Positions 25,701 through 40,700 of a stretch of DNA of 64,000 nt are shown in pieces; position 1 is the first letter of the stretch, and the number at the start of each line of letters is the position of its first letter. Source of the DNA: Dicyema japonicum (taxonomy: Eukaryota; Dicyemida; Rhombozoa; Dicyemidae); contig RDEW01000026.1 in NCBI GenBank assembly GCA_011109175.1, positions 126,922 through 190,921 on the forward strand. The letters are read 5' to 3'. The translations under genes were made by a program, and so were the position numbers. The notes under the pieces were generated by a model. It was not told where the DNA came from. It did not search any database and was given only the letters and a program-made list of their open reading frames with translations.

Positions 25701-28700
25701 GGTCAGGATGATTCTCCAACTCCAAACAGAATCATCTGAAATCACAGAGATGGAGCATTTGAAGGGGATGATGCCTGAGCAGAAAGATCATTACAGGACC
25801 ATCTGCGAGGAGATGTGGCGCAACCGTCGATTGTTATGGACACCATGCTCTCTCTTGTCGAAGGAGTGCAGGACGATTTCCAAGACACAAGGCGATCAAA
25901 GGAATTATCAAACGAGCCTTGGAGTCTGCGGGATACCCCGCCATACTTGAACCTGTTGGCCTGGACAGAAGAGACGGAAAACGTCCCGACGGGATCACAA
26001 TTTTCCCATTCGAAGAGAGGAAACCTTTGGTCTGAAACGCTACTAATGTCGACCCACTTTGCCTGTCCAACATTGTCGGGAGCGCGGTAGACACACTGTA
26101 TTCCACGGAAAAAACGATGAGGGCAAAGGAGAAGAAATACGAAGCGCTACGCAAACCGATTCGCGTTTTATCCGATAGTGGTCGAAACAACTGGAGGAAT
26201 ATTCTTATTTCTTGACAGAATGGCTTTGCAATTTGTAATGAGTGACAGAAGTAAGAGAAAACTTTCTGAGAATGTATATATTTACTGTTTTTGAAAATTT
26301 AATGGGCAAGTCACATTTTTGGAAATGTGAATCCTTCTATAAAATTTAATGTAAAGCGAGAGTACACACCAAAGGAGACAGCATTGTTAAAAGATTCAAT
26401 GAACACAATCATGCTGGTGATGCTGCATATGTTGAATCAGAGAATTACTCAAGAAATAAAAAGAAGAGCTCTTGCATCACAAGATAATCCACATACTGTT
26501 GCAACTGAAGTGTTTGTGGGTTTGCCACTGGAGGTGTCTACCGACTACCATTAGCTTTTTAATTAAAAGAATATTAGAAATTCAAGAAATTTAAAAGATC
26601 AAGCTCCTCCCAATCCACTTAACATAGACCAGCTAAGAATACCTTCAGAATACAAATACTCTTATGAAAAATGAATCTATCAGTCCGTCGCCGGTTGGCC
26701 TGGACTGTTCATCCGGGTACCCCTTTTCCTTGCTAACCATCCATTTGCTGGTCTAGGCAGTTACACATCCTAATTTCATCTCAAGAACGTTGTAGGTACA
26801 AAGCCAGTACGCCTATCTCCAGTTAGTTCTCCTTTTTTAGGTCCTTTTCCCATTATGTTCTTCCACAATGGTCCCAACCCGTCTTGTAAGGACCGATGAT
26901 GTGGTTGACAAAGTTCCGTGTAGATCCCAATTCGAATGTAGAGAACAATTAGTGTGGATACCTCCTCCCCTGTAGGTCCCAACTCCAGTATGTACTTCCA
27001 CAATAGTCCCAGGTCCTGGAGGGATCAATGGTCTAAGTAACAAAGTCCCGTGTGGACCCGGATACGAATGTAGGGATCAATTGGTGTGGGTACTAGGTCC
27101 AACTTAGAAAATATCCGTTAATGTGTAAAAAAACAGAAAAAAACTATAACAAAAAGTTTTTTTTCTAAATTAAAATCATTGGAGTCATCGATATCAGCTA
27201 GGACAATTATGACTGATTTCGAAAAAGCAGCTATAAATGGATTTAATATTATATTTCCTGATGCTATTACGAAGGGCTGTTTCTTTCATTTGTCCCAATC
27301 CATATTTAGATGAATCCAATCACAGGGACTACAATTATTATGTCAGAGAGATTCAGAATCCGCTTTGAAAATGCGCATGATTGCGGCGCTCGCATTTGTC
27401 CCCACATTACATGTTGTTCATTATGTTGAATATTTGTGTGATTACAATAATTTTCCAGAAGAACTCAATCTGTATTGGACTATGGAGAAGATAATTGGAT
27501 AGTGCGTCCCGAATTCCGTCAAGTACGTCGTTGCCCGCGTTTTACTTATCAATTATGAAATTGTTTTGATCCAGTAAAAATTACTGGTCCTAAAACAAAT
27601 AACTCTTGTGAAGAATGGCATCATTTTATAAATTCTTTAATTGGAGCGTGCCAGCCTACTATCTGGAAATTTATCGACGTTTTGAAATAGAAACAAGCAA
27701 GGAACGAAGCTAAAATTAAACAATACGTTGCTGGTGAGGAAGGTCCTACAACAAAGAAAAAATACAGAAATAATGCTTAAGAATTAAACGTATTGTAAAT
27801 GACTTTGACAATCGCGAAATTCTTGACTATTTAAAAGGAATTGCTTATAATTTAGCATTTTAGAAATTAACACTATGTTTTTGTTAATAATTGTTATAAA
27901 CTTGTTTTCAAAAAATTATATTTTCATAAATTTTTATTTAAAAGTTGACCTTTAATTTTAATCAATAATTTCATCATTTACCAATACACACACTTTCTCA
28001 CATCTTGATAAAATTTAACACTATTTGGAGAATTGAAGTTTTCAATTTTCTTCTATCTTGGGGATCTGGCCACGTGACTCATATCGTCAAATTAATCGCC
28101 AAAATCACATTTTAATAATATAAAAAATCAAAATTTCGACCTCTTCCTTAAAGAACCCACGTGGTCGCTTGGATTTACCAGCGATGAATTTACCGGCAAG
28201 GTCATACGGAGGTGCTGTCGTGGAAAGCGATCACAAAATCGTCGTAGCCCTGTTTGATATTACAAGTCGCACGCACTTCAGGAACAAAGCCACCTCAGGT
28301 CATACGAAGAGGATACCTAGTCGAGAGATTATGTTTTTCACACTTCACTCGAAATATCTATCGATCATCTATGGAACATTATCTACAGCAATAGACAGGC
28401 CTTCACCGGAGTCACTTGGACGCATACAATGGAAAGAATTCACATGGCTGCAGACGAACACATTGGGAGGCGGCCGCACAACGCACGAGGTACCAAGCAG
28501 AGCCACCGCGATGTTCCCGCACTAGCTGCAAAACAGAAGGATCTTCGACTATCGCTATAAAACATGACTACACAGACAGGAAATGCTTTTTACAGTCGGA
28601 ACGTACTAGGATACAAAGAAAAATCAAAAAATTAAACAGTGAACATGTTGCAAACGTTTTGGATGCCAGGCTAAATGAAGTGGAGAATCTAAAGGATTGT

Positions 28701-31700
28701 GCGCAGATGTTCTTGACAATGCGCCTGCTTAAGAGGAAGAACCAAAAGGGCAAACTAAAAATTCAGGATAACAAAGGGAATATGATTTTTGACGCTACGG
28801 AACAAGCCGAACTTATTGCTGCTCATTTTGAACGACTCTTTGACGTTGACGGGGAAAAGGTGGACCTGATCACTGGTAATGCAATAAATCTTGTAAATGA
28901 AATTACGGTGGGAAAAGTTATGATAGCAATAGAGAGACTGAAGTGCAATCGCTCGTCAGGACCGGATGGCATAAGTGCTGAGTTACTGAAGTACGGCCCA
29001 AAACCCTGGTGGAAATCGTGCCAAAGTATTAAACGAAATGTTTGCAACTAACGACCTTCTTTCCGTTGGGCAAAGGAATTCTGTGCCGATTCAAAACTAA
29101 ATAAAAGGCGGGCCTGTGGAAAACCTGTACCCAGTCATCCTACTCAATACGCTAAGGTCCTTGCTCTGGTGGTGCTGGATCGTGTGCAAGAGCCTGTGAA
29201 TGAATTCCTGTCATCGAGCCACAGTGGATTCAGGACAGGCAGATCTACCGCTGATGTGGTAGCGTTGTGTCACTTACCAAAGATTTGAGAGTGCGACTAC
29301 AAGTTTGGGGATCGACATGTCGAAAGTTTTCGACACAATTCGCCGAGGAAAGCTTATTGATGTTTTGCGGGGATTCCTTAATAGGGATTCTGTCAGGTTG
29401 AGAGAATTTTTATTGTCGAACACAGAACTGACGGTACGAGTTGGGAGTACGTCGTCTATAAATTTTTGACGACTTTGGGTACCCCCAGGGGGATTCCCTT
29501 TCCCCTTTGCTGTTGTGGTATACCTGGAGGTAGCATTGGGTGGTCTTAGAAGTTTTTATAATGGTCAAATCACCGAAATTATATACGCTGATGATGTGGA
29601 TTTCGTATCGGAAGATAAAGCAGCCTTGAGGCGGTTACTTGACGTTGCCCTTGCAGAGTTTGGGAAATAGTTTCTTTGTGAAAACAGCTAAAACTTAAAT
29701 TGTGTAAATCGTACGCGTGGGATCAAGATTGTAAGAAGGAAGGAGACGTTTCAGAAAGCTCAGACCTCTCCTCGGAGACAGTGAAGACATAACCCGGAGG
29801 AAAGTACTATCGACGGTCGCAATGAACAGGATGAAGACGGATTGGTTGACTAAAAGACCGGTAACGATCGCGCTTCGTTTGCGCCTCGATAATGCTTTCG
29901 TGAAGCCGGTCCTGCTATATAACTCTTCCTGCTGGGGGATCTCGTTTTCAGAAACCAAAAATTTAACTCCTTCCACCGAAAGCTATTACGAAAACTATGC
30001 GGGGTACAATGCCGACACGGATCAACAATGAGGCACTGTACCGAAAGTGCTCAACGCGACCTGTGACTTGGGATGTGGTAGAGGTCCGATGGAGACTGTT
30101 TGGACACGTCTTACGAATGGACCCCACATCACCTGTAAATTTGGCAATGGATAAATATTTCGCTGCAAGGGCAAAGAAATATCGGAGGCGTCCGCGTACT
30201 ACGCTACTGGGAGTGCTGAATGAGGATCTCAAGGTAATCAACCGGAGACTCGTAAGTAAGGAGGATCTGGATACTATGAAAAGTTTGGCGTGTAACAGGG
30301 GAAGATGGACGAGATTGATCAGAAAAAATCGCTCAACGTGAAGAAATATAACAATTATATTAATACGATAATAATAATAATAACAGCCATTATCACGGAG
30401 CCGTGTTATTAGTTCCGCATAGGCAGGACACACACTTTAATTAAGTAAAGAACAGTTAGTTTTAACTAATCCAAGGAATGAACTTCAGTTCTATTTTCTT
30501 TTTCTCGTGTGTGGGTCCTTTCTAGACAATCCAGTTCCGCAGTGAGAGTCCACTGATGACGGCGTCACTCGTCATGCCTTTTTAGCATCGTAGATGCGTG
30601 GAACCTTCCACCAGGTGAACAGCAGCGAGAATCGAACCCGTAACATAAGTCACTTTAGCCCGACACCTAACCACTATGCCACCCGTCTATACTTTAATAA
30701 TAATAAATAAATTTATTATATTTTTTCACAAAATAATTTAAAACTCGGTTAGAAATAATATTGCTAAATTTAAATTTGTTTAAAAATGATAAATTAAAAA
30801 TATTCGAATAAAATATTGAATTCTGTGTTAATAATAAATTTCTCATTTGGAATGTCGTATGTCTTATAATTTATAATTCTAGACTATTAAATATATTTTA
30901 TTGTAACAATGGGTGTTTAGCTACTAAAAGAATTTTTGCCAACTGCACAACGACCAGAGAGACTATTAAAAAAGTGCCCATGCTTAAAAAAACAAGATTT
31001 TTGATGTTGATTTTTTCGACAAAAGCAGTGTGGACTATTTGGTCTTGTTGATTGCTTACAGCAATAATAAACATGTGGTTTTATGTGATATAAATCTGCA
31101 GTATTATCTTGAAACAAAGAAGAGCCTGAAAAGTCTTCTCAGAAATAAAGAGGAGTCTTTTGTCTTTCAAGTTTATGTCGTGAATTGTGAGGACTCATTC
31201 GAGACCATTTTGGATCAGCTGTTTTGTCCCACGACACGAAGACAGCTCGGAAAGGTACTCAAGAAGATGCACAAGTCAAGGATACTGTTTTCCATTAGTC
31301 CCTTAATTCGCAGAGTTTCCTTTTCAGATTCCGGGGAATTCACATCCTACGACGTGGATATAAGAAACATACCCACGAAGGCTGTACAAGAACAGGCTGA
31401 AAACGATCTTATCGAGAAACTGCGAACAGAAATCTTATCCAACCATGCCCAAGTCAGTGGAGAGTTGGAAAGGATCTACAACAGGATTAGTTTACTCGAA
31501 AGTATCAGTTTTGCTTATTTTTAGATCGCCAGAAACAAATGTATTATTATTGCTTACTCTTAGTGTGGATGGCCAAGTCAATTTAAGTAATTTGAGAGAA
31601 ACTGTGGCCAAAATTTCAGAGAATATGTCTTCTGAATCCAATATACTATTTGATGTATTCTCCAGGGGTTTTTCTGGATTATTTCTTGTAGAATTTCTTA

Positions 31701-34700
31701 CTCTAAATGATCAATTTTCTAAAATTTCTGAAATAAGTAAATATACGGAAGAAAACACATGTAGACTTAATCTCCAATTGGAGGATAAATATGAAAATCT
31801 AATTGAAAACCTTGAAACGACCACTTTGAAAAGCCTCGTAATTTTAAAAGATCAATTTGAAAAACAGAACAATGAAATTAAGGGTTTGTAGCCGTTTTAT
31901 TGTTTGTAGGTCTTATTTCAGACATGAATCCGTCACGTGATCCATCATGGCACTCAATTCTTTCGGAAGATTTCATAGAAATCTCTGACGACGATGAAAC
32001 GAATTCCGTGTATTTCCAACGGAATGATCGGGATTAGTTAATTTTCCATCATTCTTTTACATTTTGAATTTTTAAAACTTGTTTTGTAATTGATTTTAAA
32101 TAAGATTTGCCAATTGAATTTCTAATTAAATTATTGATTTCATTTATAATCTTCCATAAATTGGGGTGTCTAATTTAATGGTTTTAAACATGTTTGGATA
32201 GAAATGTGATTCACGTGGAGAGGATATTTATCACTGATAAATTTTTAAAAATGTTGGTAAATTTCAGATTTGGAAAATTTAAGAGTGGCATATTTGAGAG
32301 AGTTTACTGTATTTGGAAGCAGCCATGAGGGAATTCAGACCGTTCGTTATACAAAGAGAATATGATTAGCAGACGATGTCGACCTAATTTCCAAAGACAA
32401 GCGCTCTTAGAACATTTATAGGAAATTCGGAAATGGATTCCTATTGTAAGTAAAACAGAATTCTCTTGTAAGAGAAAGTGAGATATTATACAGAGAATGC
32501 GGCTATACATAAAGTATTATGACTTAAAAGAAAAGGAATCAGCATCAAACTCAGGATACTGCTATACTTTGCTTATATTTTAATACAACGCTGGGACTTA
32601 GGAAAAAGTAGAGAGGTCGAACTCGTTCCACAAGGACCATTTGAGAAAAAAGGATAAATTTGCCTGTCATAATACGAATGGACTTGAAAAAACGTAAAAC
32701 ATTAATTGACGACCTGGAAGTATTAGGAGCCATAGATTATAATAGGATGTATGAAATTGAACTAAAAATTGTTCTTTTGTTGCACATAAATATGGCTCTT
32801 GCGAAAGTGCTAATAAAATAACAACAAATTAAAAAAATAAAGACCTCAGTAAAATTATTTGTCTATAGGATTATATAGAGTATAACCTGGCCAAAGAATA
32901 TATCTTAATTTTAAAGCCAATCTCCGTAAACTTTCATCATTGGGAGTGATTTCCAATGCATCAAGAACATGTTCCATTGCATCAATGTAGTTAGCTGATT
33001 TCATCAAATCACTAGAATAATTAATTCACAAACTCAATAACTCCCAATATATCACTATCAGATTGAAGACTATCTCCAGCAATCAAACCTTAAATTAGAC
33101 TATAGATTACTGAAATCATTTAATGATGGTTCAATTCTTGGAGAACTATTAGAAGACTCAGAGGCAAGTACCTCACCCATGTAGTCTAAATAGAATCACC
33201 AATTACCTTCCTGATCACTCTGAAATAGACTACAGAACATATTGCCAGAGAAAGTCTCATAAGTCAGTACAATAAGTTAATAATATACCTTATAATCATT
33301 CACATCTTCAATAAGAGATTTTTTACTATCCACATCTTGGTTGATTTCATTAATTGATTTGCTAGTAGAGATATCCTTACTTAACTCAATCATAGGAGAC
33401 TTAATATCATCGTCCTCATTGATTTCACTCATAGCAGATTTACCATCAATATTCACATTGGTTTCTCTCACGTGTAAAGAATCGACGAGGAATTCACTAT
33501 TATTATTGTTTAGTCGAGGTTCTTCATCCTCATGGTCATAGTCAATTAATTCTAATATAAGTAATATTTAACCATTCGTCCACTTGATTGAATCATCAGA
33601 GTCTATAACCTCATCATTAATCACATATCCATTCTCAAATACAAGTTCATGATTAGATATTCCAAAGCAATCTGAAATTACTAGTTAAATTACCATCAAA
33701 TCCTCTAAGATGCTTCATACAATCTTCAAAAAGTGGAGGAATCTCAGAGGCCACGTGGGACAGTTGAATCTGAGTCTTAGAGAGGTGAACTTCACGTTCA
33801 TCAAACGAAAACAGCTCTGTGAGTTCCATGAATGAGAAATGTTGGTTAAAAAATCTATCCTTATCATCTGGCTTATTGAGAAGACCACGGTTTATGGTAT
33901 CCTTGAATACTTGTCTCCTGTAAATCTTCTCTTCCACAGTCCCGCAGGTAATGAGTCTATAGACCACGACAGGTCGGGTCTGTCCTACTCTGTGAACTCG
34001 GGCCACCGCCTGATTATCGTTGGCAGGATTCCAACTTGGATCATCTACAATGAGGTCCTTCCCTTACATATCACAACCCTGTCCGCTCCGGTGAGGTTCA
34101 GTCCGACACCACCAACCATGGTTGTAAGCAAAAGGAAAGACACTCGGCTATCCCTAGCCTGAAACGCCTTTATAATCTGGTTCCTCCGCTCTTGAGAAGT
34201 AATACTGCCGTCCAGTCTCAACATGGAATGTCTCTGTTAATAAAAAGGAAACAAAACCTGTCCAGTAAGGATATTCTCTATTATATCCAACACAACTAAG
34301 GATCTGCTGAATATTAGAGTTCTGTGACCATCAGCTCGGAGGGAATTTAACAGTCTAATTACAAATTTCAATTTTCCTGATGCCTCCATCAGCTCAGTTG
34401 GGTTCGGATTTTGTCCATAAAGTTGCTGAAAACTAAAGTAAAAAACTTATTGAGTACGTGCTCTCCAAATCCTTTATCCCTGAGAATATCTCAGTTAGCT
34501 CCCTAATACGTGAAAGAGGCAATCTTAAAGGATGGTCAGAGAGTTTCTTTAAATTTTGAATTGCTATTAGAGAGGACTATGAAATGACTGAATTGGTATA
34601 CTCTGTTAAAGTCATCAACATCAATTAATTGTTTGTACCGAAAGATCTGCTGATTACTGAGATATGTCCAACATACGAGGTCCAGTTTTTGGGGAATTTC

Positions 34701-37700
34701 AACATACTGGGAGTTTACTTCCATACATCTAAGATATATTATAACACACTTAATATTATATTAACAGAAAGCAGTAAATAAAACAGAATAGAGAAAATAC
34801 AAACAACAAATTATTAGTGACTGATCTGTTAAAACTTGGGAAAATACAATAATAGCTTTAAATGCAGTCATTCCACAAATAAATGTATTCGCCAAAAAGC
34901 AAATAAAACAAAGTAAAATTCATAAGCCAAATGATTAATTTTCAAAAACTATGCAAATATATAAAATTATTCAAATATCACTTTAATATAAAATTATCCA
35001 CAATAATACATTTTAGAGCAAGTGCCTTCCATCAAGACAAGACTATTAATTTCATCCTTGGTTCGTCGAAGAACATATGGATCCACCAAATCCTTTAAGT
35101 TTTTTAAGAGTCGATTTCCCTTTTCAAACTGTTTTTGTGAACAGTCCTTCTCATTTGCCTACAAATAAGCCCATTTCTTGCCTTTTTAATACTATTCACA
35201 TATACGTTCTTAAATTTAGTTTTGGTCCCGAGTTGATTATCTTTGTTCATTATAAAGTCCCAGAGGGACCACAACTCCTTAAATAATAATTTCAAACAAA
35301 ACCATCAAATTATTTTGCAGTGGAGTCCCTGTGAGCACAAGTCTCTTTCTGGCTGACAAAGACTTCATCATTTTGGTAGTTTTGGATTCATTCCTTAGTA
35401 CGTGGCCTTCATCTAGTACAAGAAAGTCCTGTGCTCAGCAAAAAGTCATACAAATAAAATCCCTCTAAGATGATCAAAAGAGGTCAAGACAGTTTTGTAG
35501 GTAGTAATGAGGACTCCATTTATGTTGAAGTATCGTCTCAGTGCATCAAACCTGTCTCTTCGATAAAAAACGTTGAATGGGAATTTAATGTCCCTAAAGT
35601 TTCACTTAAAGGTACCATTTTTCAAATTCATCCAGCCAATTTTGAAGCAAACTAGAAGGAACTACAGTAAGAATCCTGGTAGAGGCATTCTTTTGGTAGA
35701 TTAGTTCAATATATGCGATTGCTTGTATAGTTTTCCCTAATCTACAAATTGACATCATTTTGAAATATACCCCATTTCATCTGCTAAAATAGCTCCATTT
35801 GATCTTTCCAAACATTTAGTAATCCATTCCACGCCAAATTTCTGGTAGTCGTAGAGTTTATTAAAAATGTTTATTCGCTCCACATCGTTTGGCATATTCG
35901 CTGTTTCTTCCCGCTATTTAATTATTATGTTAATTAGTTATTTATTGTTTTTTGTTTTATAAAAATTATAAATTAACAATAATAATAATGCACATTCGCA
36001 AGAAGGTGGACTTGAGATATTCCTCGGAAACATTCCCATCCCTTATACGCGAATCCAAAAGATCCTTGGAGTGACATTCGACTCTCTCATGACGCTCTCC
36101 AGTCACACGGAGAAAGTGTTAACCAAAGGTCTTTAAAAATGGAACGTATTCAAAGCCATCATAAAGAAGAGCCCCTTGCCTGCTTTTGCTTGGATCAGCA
36201 AATTATATCTTCAAGTTATTGCGCCGACGGTTGAATATTCCTGTTCTGTCTCGAGATTCGCTATTCCTTCTACGAGGGTCGAGCGTATGAACTCTCTCAG
36301 ACGTAAGATCATGAGGCATATGCATTCAGATTCCACATCCATCCCCAGTCTCCCTTCAGAGGAGGAGACGATAAGAAATGGCCAGGGCTTCATCCGCATG
36401 TGCAAGGAGCAAGGAAACCCATTCAGAGAGAGGGCGGTTCATGTGGAGGAATTCAGATCGGCATTAAATAAATACACTCCGATAGAATTCCTCTGCAGAA
36501 GTAAAAGAAGACACTTCAGGAACGCTGTTGGTTCACTGGCGGAGCATTCAAAGAGAATTTGAGGGATGTTGGAGGCTGGGATCACTTAATTTAGCGAGTT
36601 AACACTTTCTTGGTGGTCTTGGGGTTTTAAATAAATAATTCGCAAAAAGAAAATTACATCCGCTTGTCCCACCCCCGGATGATCCGGTCTGTTAGACTTC
36701 TCCGCGCTCTTCTTGAGATAGCGATTTTTTCTAGATCATCTGCGTATTCTAATGCTATTTTAGCATGTTTTAGATCGATTTTCATCTCATTGAGAGAAAA
36801 GTTGTTAGTGGCTTCCTTCTAAATGCCCCTGAGCAGAGGAAGTATGATCCCATAATACCGTATCCAGGAGCGATATAATTCATCCGCAATATGTGTCCAT
36901 ATAATCAGCATAGGATGTTAGTAATAAGTACGATTTCTCCAAATTGTGTTTTAGACATACGTGCAATTGAGGTACGTCACCACCTCAGCCAAAGATAAAT
37001 TAACAAAGTGTTTTTAATAAAATTAAATACTAAAAATGGAGTTAATAAAATAATAGTAATGTGCTAATCCACAATAAATCTCAGTTAATATGACTGATGC
37101 ATAAGTCCATTACATCCATCAAGTATATAACACATAAGTGGAAATCCTTGATGAGGTCCGATTATGTCAAATATAAGAAATAAAAGGATGAAAAATGTTG
37201 ACTACTTAAGTTTTTGTCATTTCAAACCTTGAGTAAATAATTAAATCTGAAAAAAGACAATGTTTGAGGATTAAAATAAATAATTAACTTTTAAATATCT
37301 TTTTTAAATAAAAAAGACATTTTTGTGAGATTTGAATCAATATAATCAGTTGCGGAGATTTGACGTTTTGAAGGTCGTAATTCCCGAATTTTTGAATTTA
37401 AGAAAATCATATACATGTGTGAGAAGAAGTACTTTACTGCATTCCCGTTAATGGCAGAGAATGTGTATTTTACAAAGAATAGTTTCGTGTTATTATTAAT
37501 TTTCATGAATTTGATATCCGACTGCATATCGTTGGATATAAAGGCGACCAAAGGGAGGCACTTTTGTCGAAAATGCTGAATTCTATTAAATATTTCGTTT
37601 GCTTTTTTATAAGAAATATCATCATTTTTCTTGTATACTATTATCACTATATCAGCTTCCATAATTGACATTTTCATCATTGTAGGACTAAAGAAAGCCC

Positions 37701-40700
37701 CACATGTGTCCACAATGATGAATGACATATCTGATTTGTTATCTATGTTTGCCTCATAGCTATTGCCAATGGTTGGAATATAACACAACAACTTCTTTCC
37801 CCACAAGTAGTTGGAAATTAACGTGGTTTTCCCTACCATTTTGTATCCCATCACATATATTTTAACCTTGGGTATTCTATTAACATTTCCGTAGTCACTC
37901 ATTGTATTAATAATTAAATTGCATTAATAAATAGTGCTATTCTATTTTTAGAACTAATTTATGTCATTTAATTGTTTTTTTATTTTTAGATTATTAACAT
38001 TTAAGGTTAATACAACAGTTTAGTCGTCCATGTAGTACTTTGTTACTGATCCACCCTAGGTCAAGATCTTTGCCCTGTGGATTTCCTCGAGTTCTTCTGC
38101 TACATGATCGCATCTGTGGACCTTTTCCGTTAAAAATGTTTTAACTATTCTTGGGAGTAATGCCAACTAGTTAGGTGATCCCAGTTCCCGCAACCAAACG
38201 TGCCATCCGAAACCTGTGCGTCTCCATTGTTCCTAATGTCGAACGGAAATGCCTTTGGTAGGGTGGCATTAAATCAATTGGGATAGTGTAGTTAAAATGA
38301 GTGGTGGCGGACCTTCCAGGACGAAAGCCATGTGAAAAGCTGCTTGAGGGATGTCCAGAATAATGGCAGATAGTACCAGTTTTTCAAGAAGTTTTGATAA
38401 TGTCATGGTTAAGGAAATTGTCCTGTATGAAGCAGGTTCTCTTTCCGGTTTTCCAGGCTTCAAAACTGGTTTTATAACAGTTCTTCCAAATCTTGGGAAT
38501 AATATTGTAGTTAATAGATTAAATACTTGCGTTCATTGAAGATACTTGTCATGACCACATACCCGTGAGTTCTTTAATCCGACGATAACCTCTGAGACCT
38601 GCTTATCTGAGAATAGTTCTTAGGTTCATTTTTCGGTTTACGGCCACATACTTTGATATCCAGTTTTTAGAGAATTTCTTGAAGCTGATCGCAGCGTAGT
38701 TTTTCATAAGTATGTTAGGGTGTATATGACCAATGTGTTTTGGGGGATTAGCACCAATCTGGATTAGAATCCGCTTAATTAGTTGATTAATATCGTTTTG
38801 TTAAAATTCCTATAGTCCCCAAAATGGTTGCAGTGGTAATTACAATCATATTGAATGTCTCTAGCAATATACCAACAAACTACTTTTAAGAACACTTTCT
38901 TTAGTCTCGTATTTTAGCAATTGACTGTCAATTCATAGATTATTAATGCAGTAACATTCCACCTCTTGGACTACCATTTGCTCGCTAATTTGTAACTCAG
39001 AGGAATTGCCTGGGACAACTTCAGACATATACCGTGAACTATTCAGCTGTCAACAGCCACATGTACTTACAAGGTGGGAAAGAGTTTAAAATACAAGTAA
39101 AAGTGAGGTTTCCTACGTTATCCTGAACGTCTATTCCTCTAACTCTGGGTTCTTCTAAAACGCTTAAATATAACATTTACGGAGATTTACTATAGAAAAA
39201 TAAGTTGACAAGTTTAGATGCTGGAACATGTACTCACCCTTCATTTGGGTTTATGGTGAGGGAGTATTTCTGAGAATTTGAGTCTGTGAGGAACACGCAG
39301 TGAATTTTGGAATGCTTTTTTCTGTAAAATATGTGGTATTTTGGGGGATAAATAAAATTTGGGGGAATTGTAAGTTAGATACTACCAAAACCAAATATTG
39401 TTATTATTCTATTTGTTAGAAAAAATAAGATAAGTGGCCCCAAAAAGTCATGGCACCATAAATAATATTTTACATTTTTACCCATAAAATATAAAGTATT
39501 TTTACTTTTAATCATTTTTTACAAAATTAAAAACCATCAGGATATAGAAAATAATTTTAAATCTCTAAAATTTTGATAATTGGTAAAGAAAAAACATTTT
39601 TTAACCTTTTAGTGTCATTTTAGGGTCAAAAATAGTTGAGACTCTTTATGACAATATTCTTTTTAAAGTAGGATAACAGAATGTAATTCTGTCAGATTAT
39701 TTTTTTAAGTTTTGCCCACAAAAGGTTTGTTATCACTCAATAACGCATTATCAATAATTGAGATTAAAAAATAACCGTTTTTAACACTACTTTATGAAAA
39801 ATCGGAAGAAATGATCGTCAAGTCCCACCAAGACAAAAAAAGTTACAATCAAATTTCCAAACAATTCAGTACAGTCAAACTCCTCTAAACTGACTCCTCG
39901 GTATACCGGAATTCCTTTAAAACGGGACTAAACTTCTGGTCCCGATTCACCTCATGAGCCATCACTGCTATTTTATCTTCAATATACCGGATCTCTTCTA
40001 TTCCGAATTCCGGCCGTATTTTGTGGTCCCAATTTGAATTTTCTTTTATCATAAACCGGCCTTCTGACATCAATCTTTGATCTAATCTTGTTAATTGTCT
40101 TTAACCTTGAATTGCGAACAACGATAGAGATATATATTGCAGACAGCTCGACAGAAAATCAAAAACTAAATTCATCTCAAAAAGTGGGTGAACTAATTTT
40201 TCATAGATAAAATAATGAATGCCAAAAAGTACGTCGAAATTTTGAAAAATTGTTTAATTTTATCCACCAACAAATTAAAGTTAAGAAGCAATTAGACGTT
40301 TCAAAATGATAACGATCCGAAACATAAAGCTAAAATTACAACTGAATGGTTAAATAATGGAGTAAATGTTTTGAAATGGCTTAAACCAATTGAAAATTTA
40401 TGGAAAACGTTGAAAATAAAGATAGGAAACAGAAGACCAAGAAATATAATGGAGTTAAAAGTATTCTGTCGTGAGGAATGGAATAAAATTTCCAAAGAAG
40501 AATGCTTTAAATTAATAGAAACATACAAAAGAAGATTAGAGGAGGTAATTGTTGCAAAAGGTCATGCGACAAAATATTAATGACGCACCGTCCCAACACT
40601 TTTTGACCATTAAATAACACTAAAATATAAAAAAAATTGTTTTTTCCTAACCAAATATTAAAATTTTAAAGATTTAAAATTATTTTCAATATCCTAATAC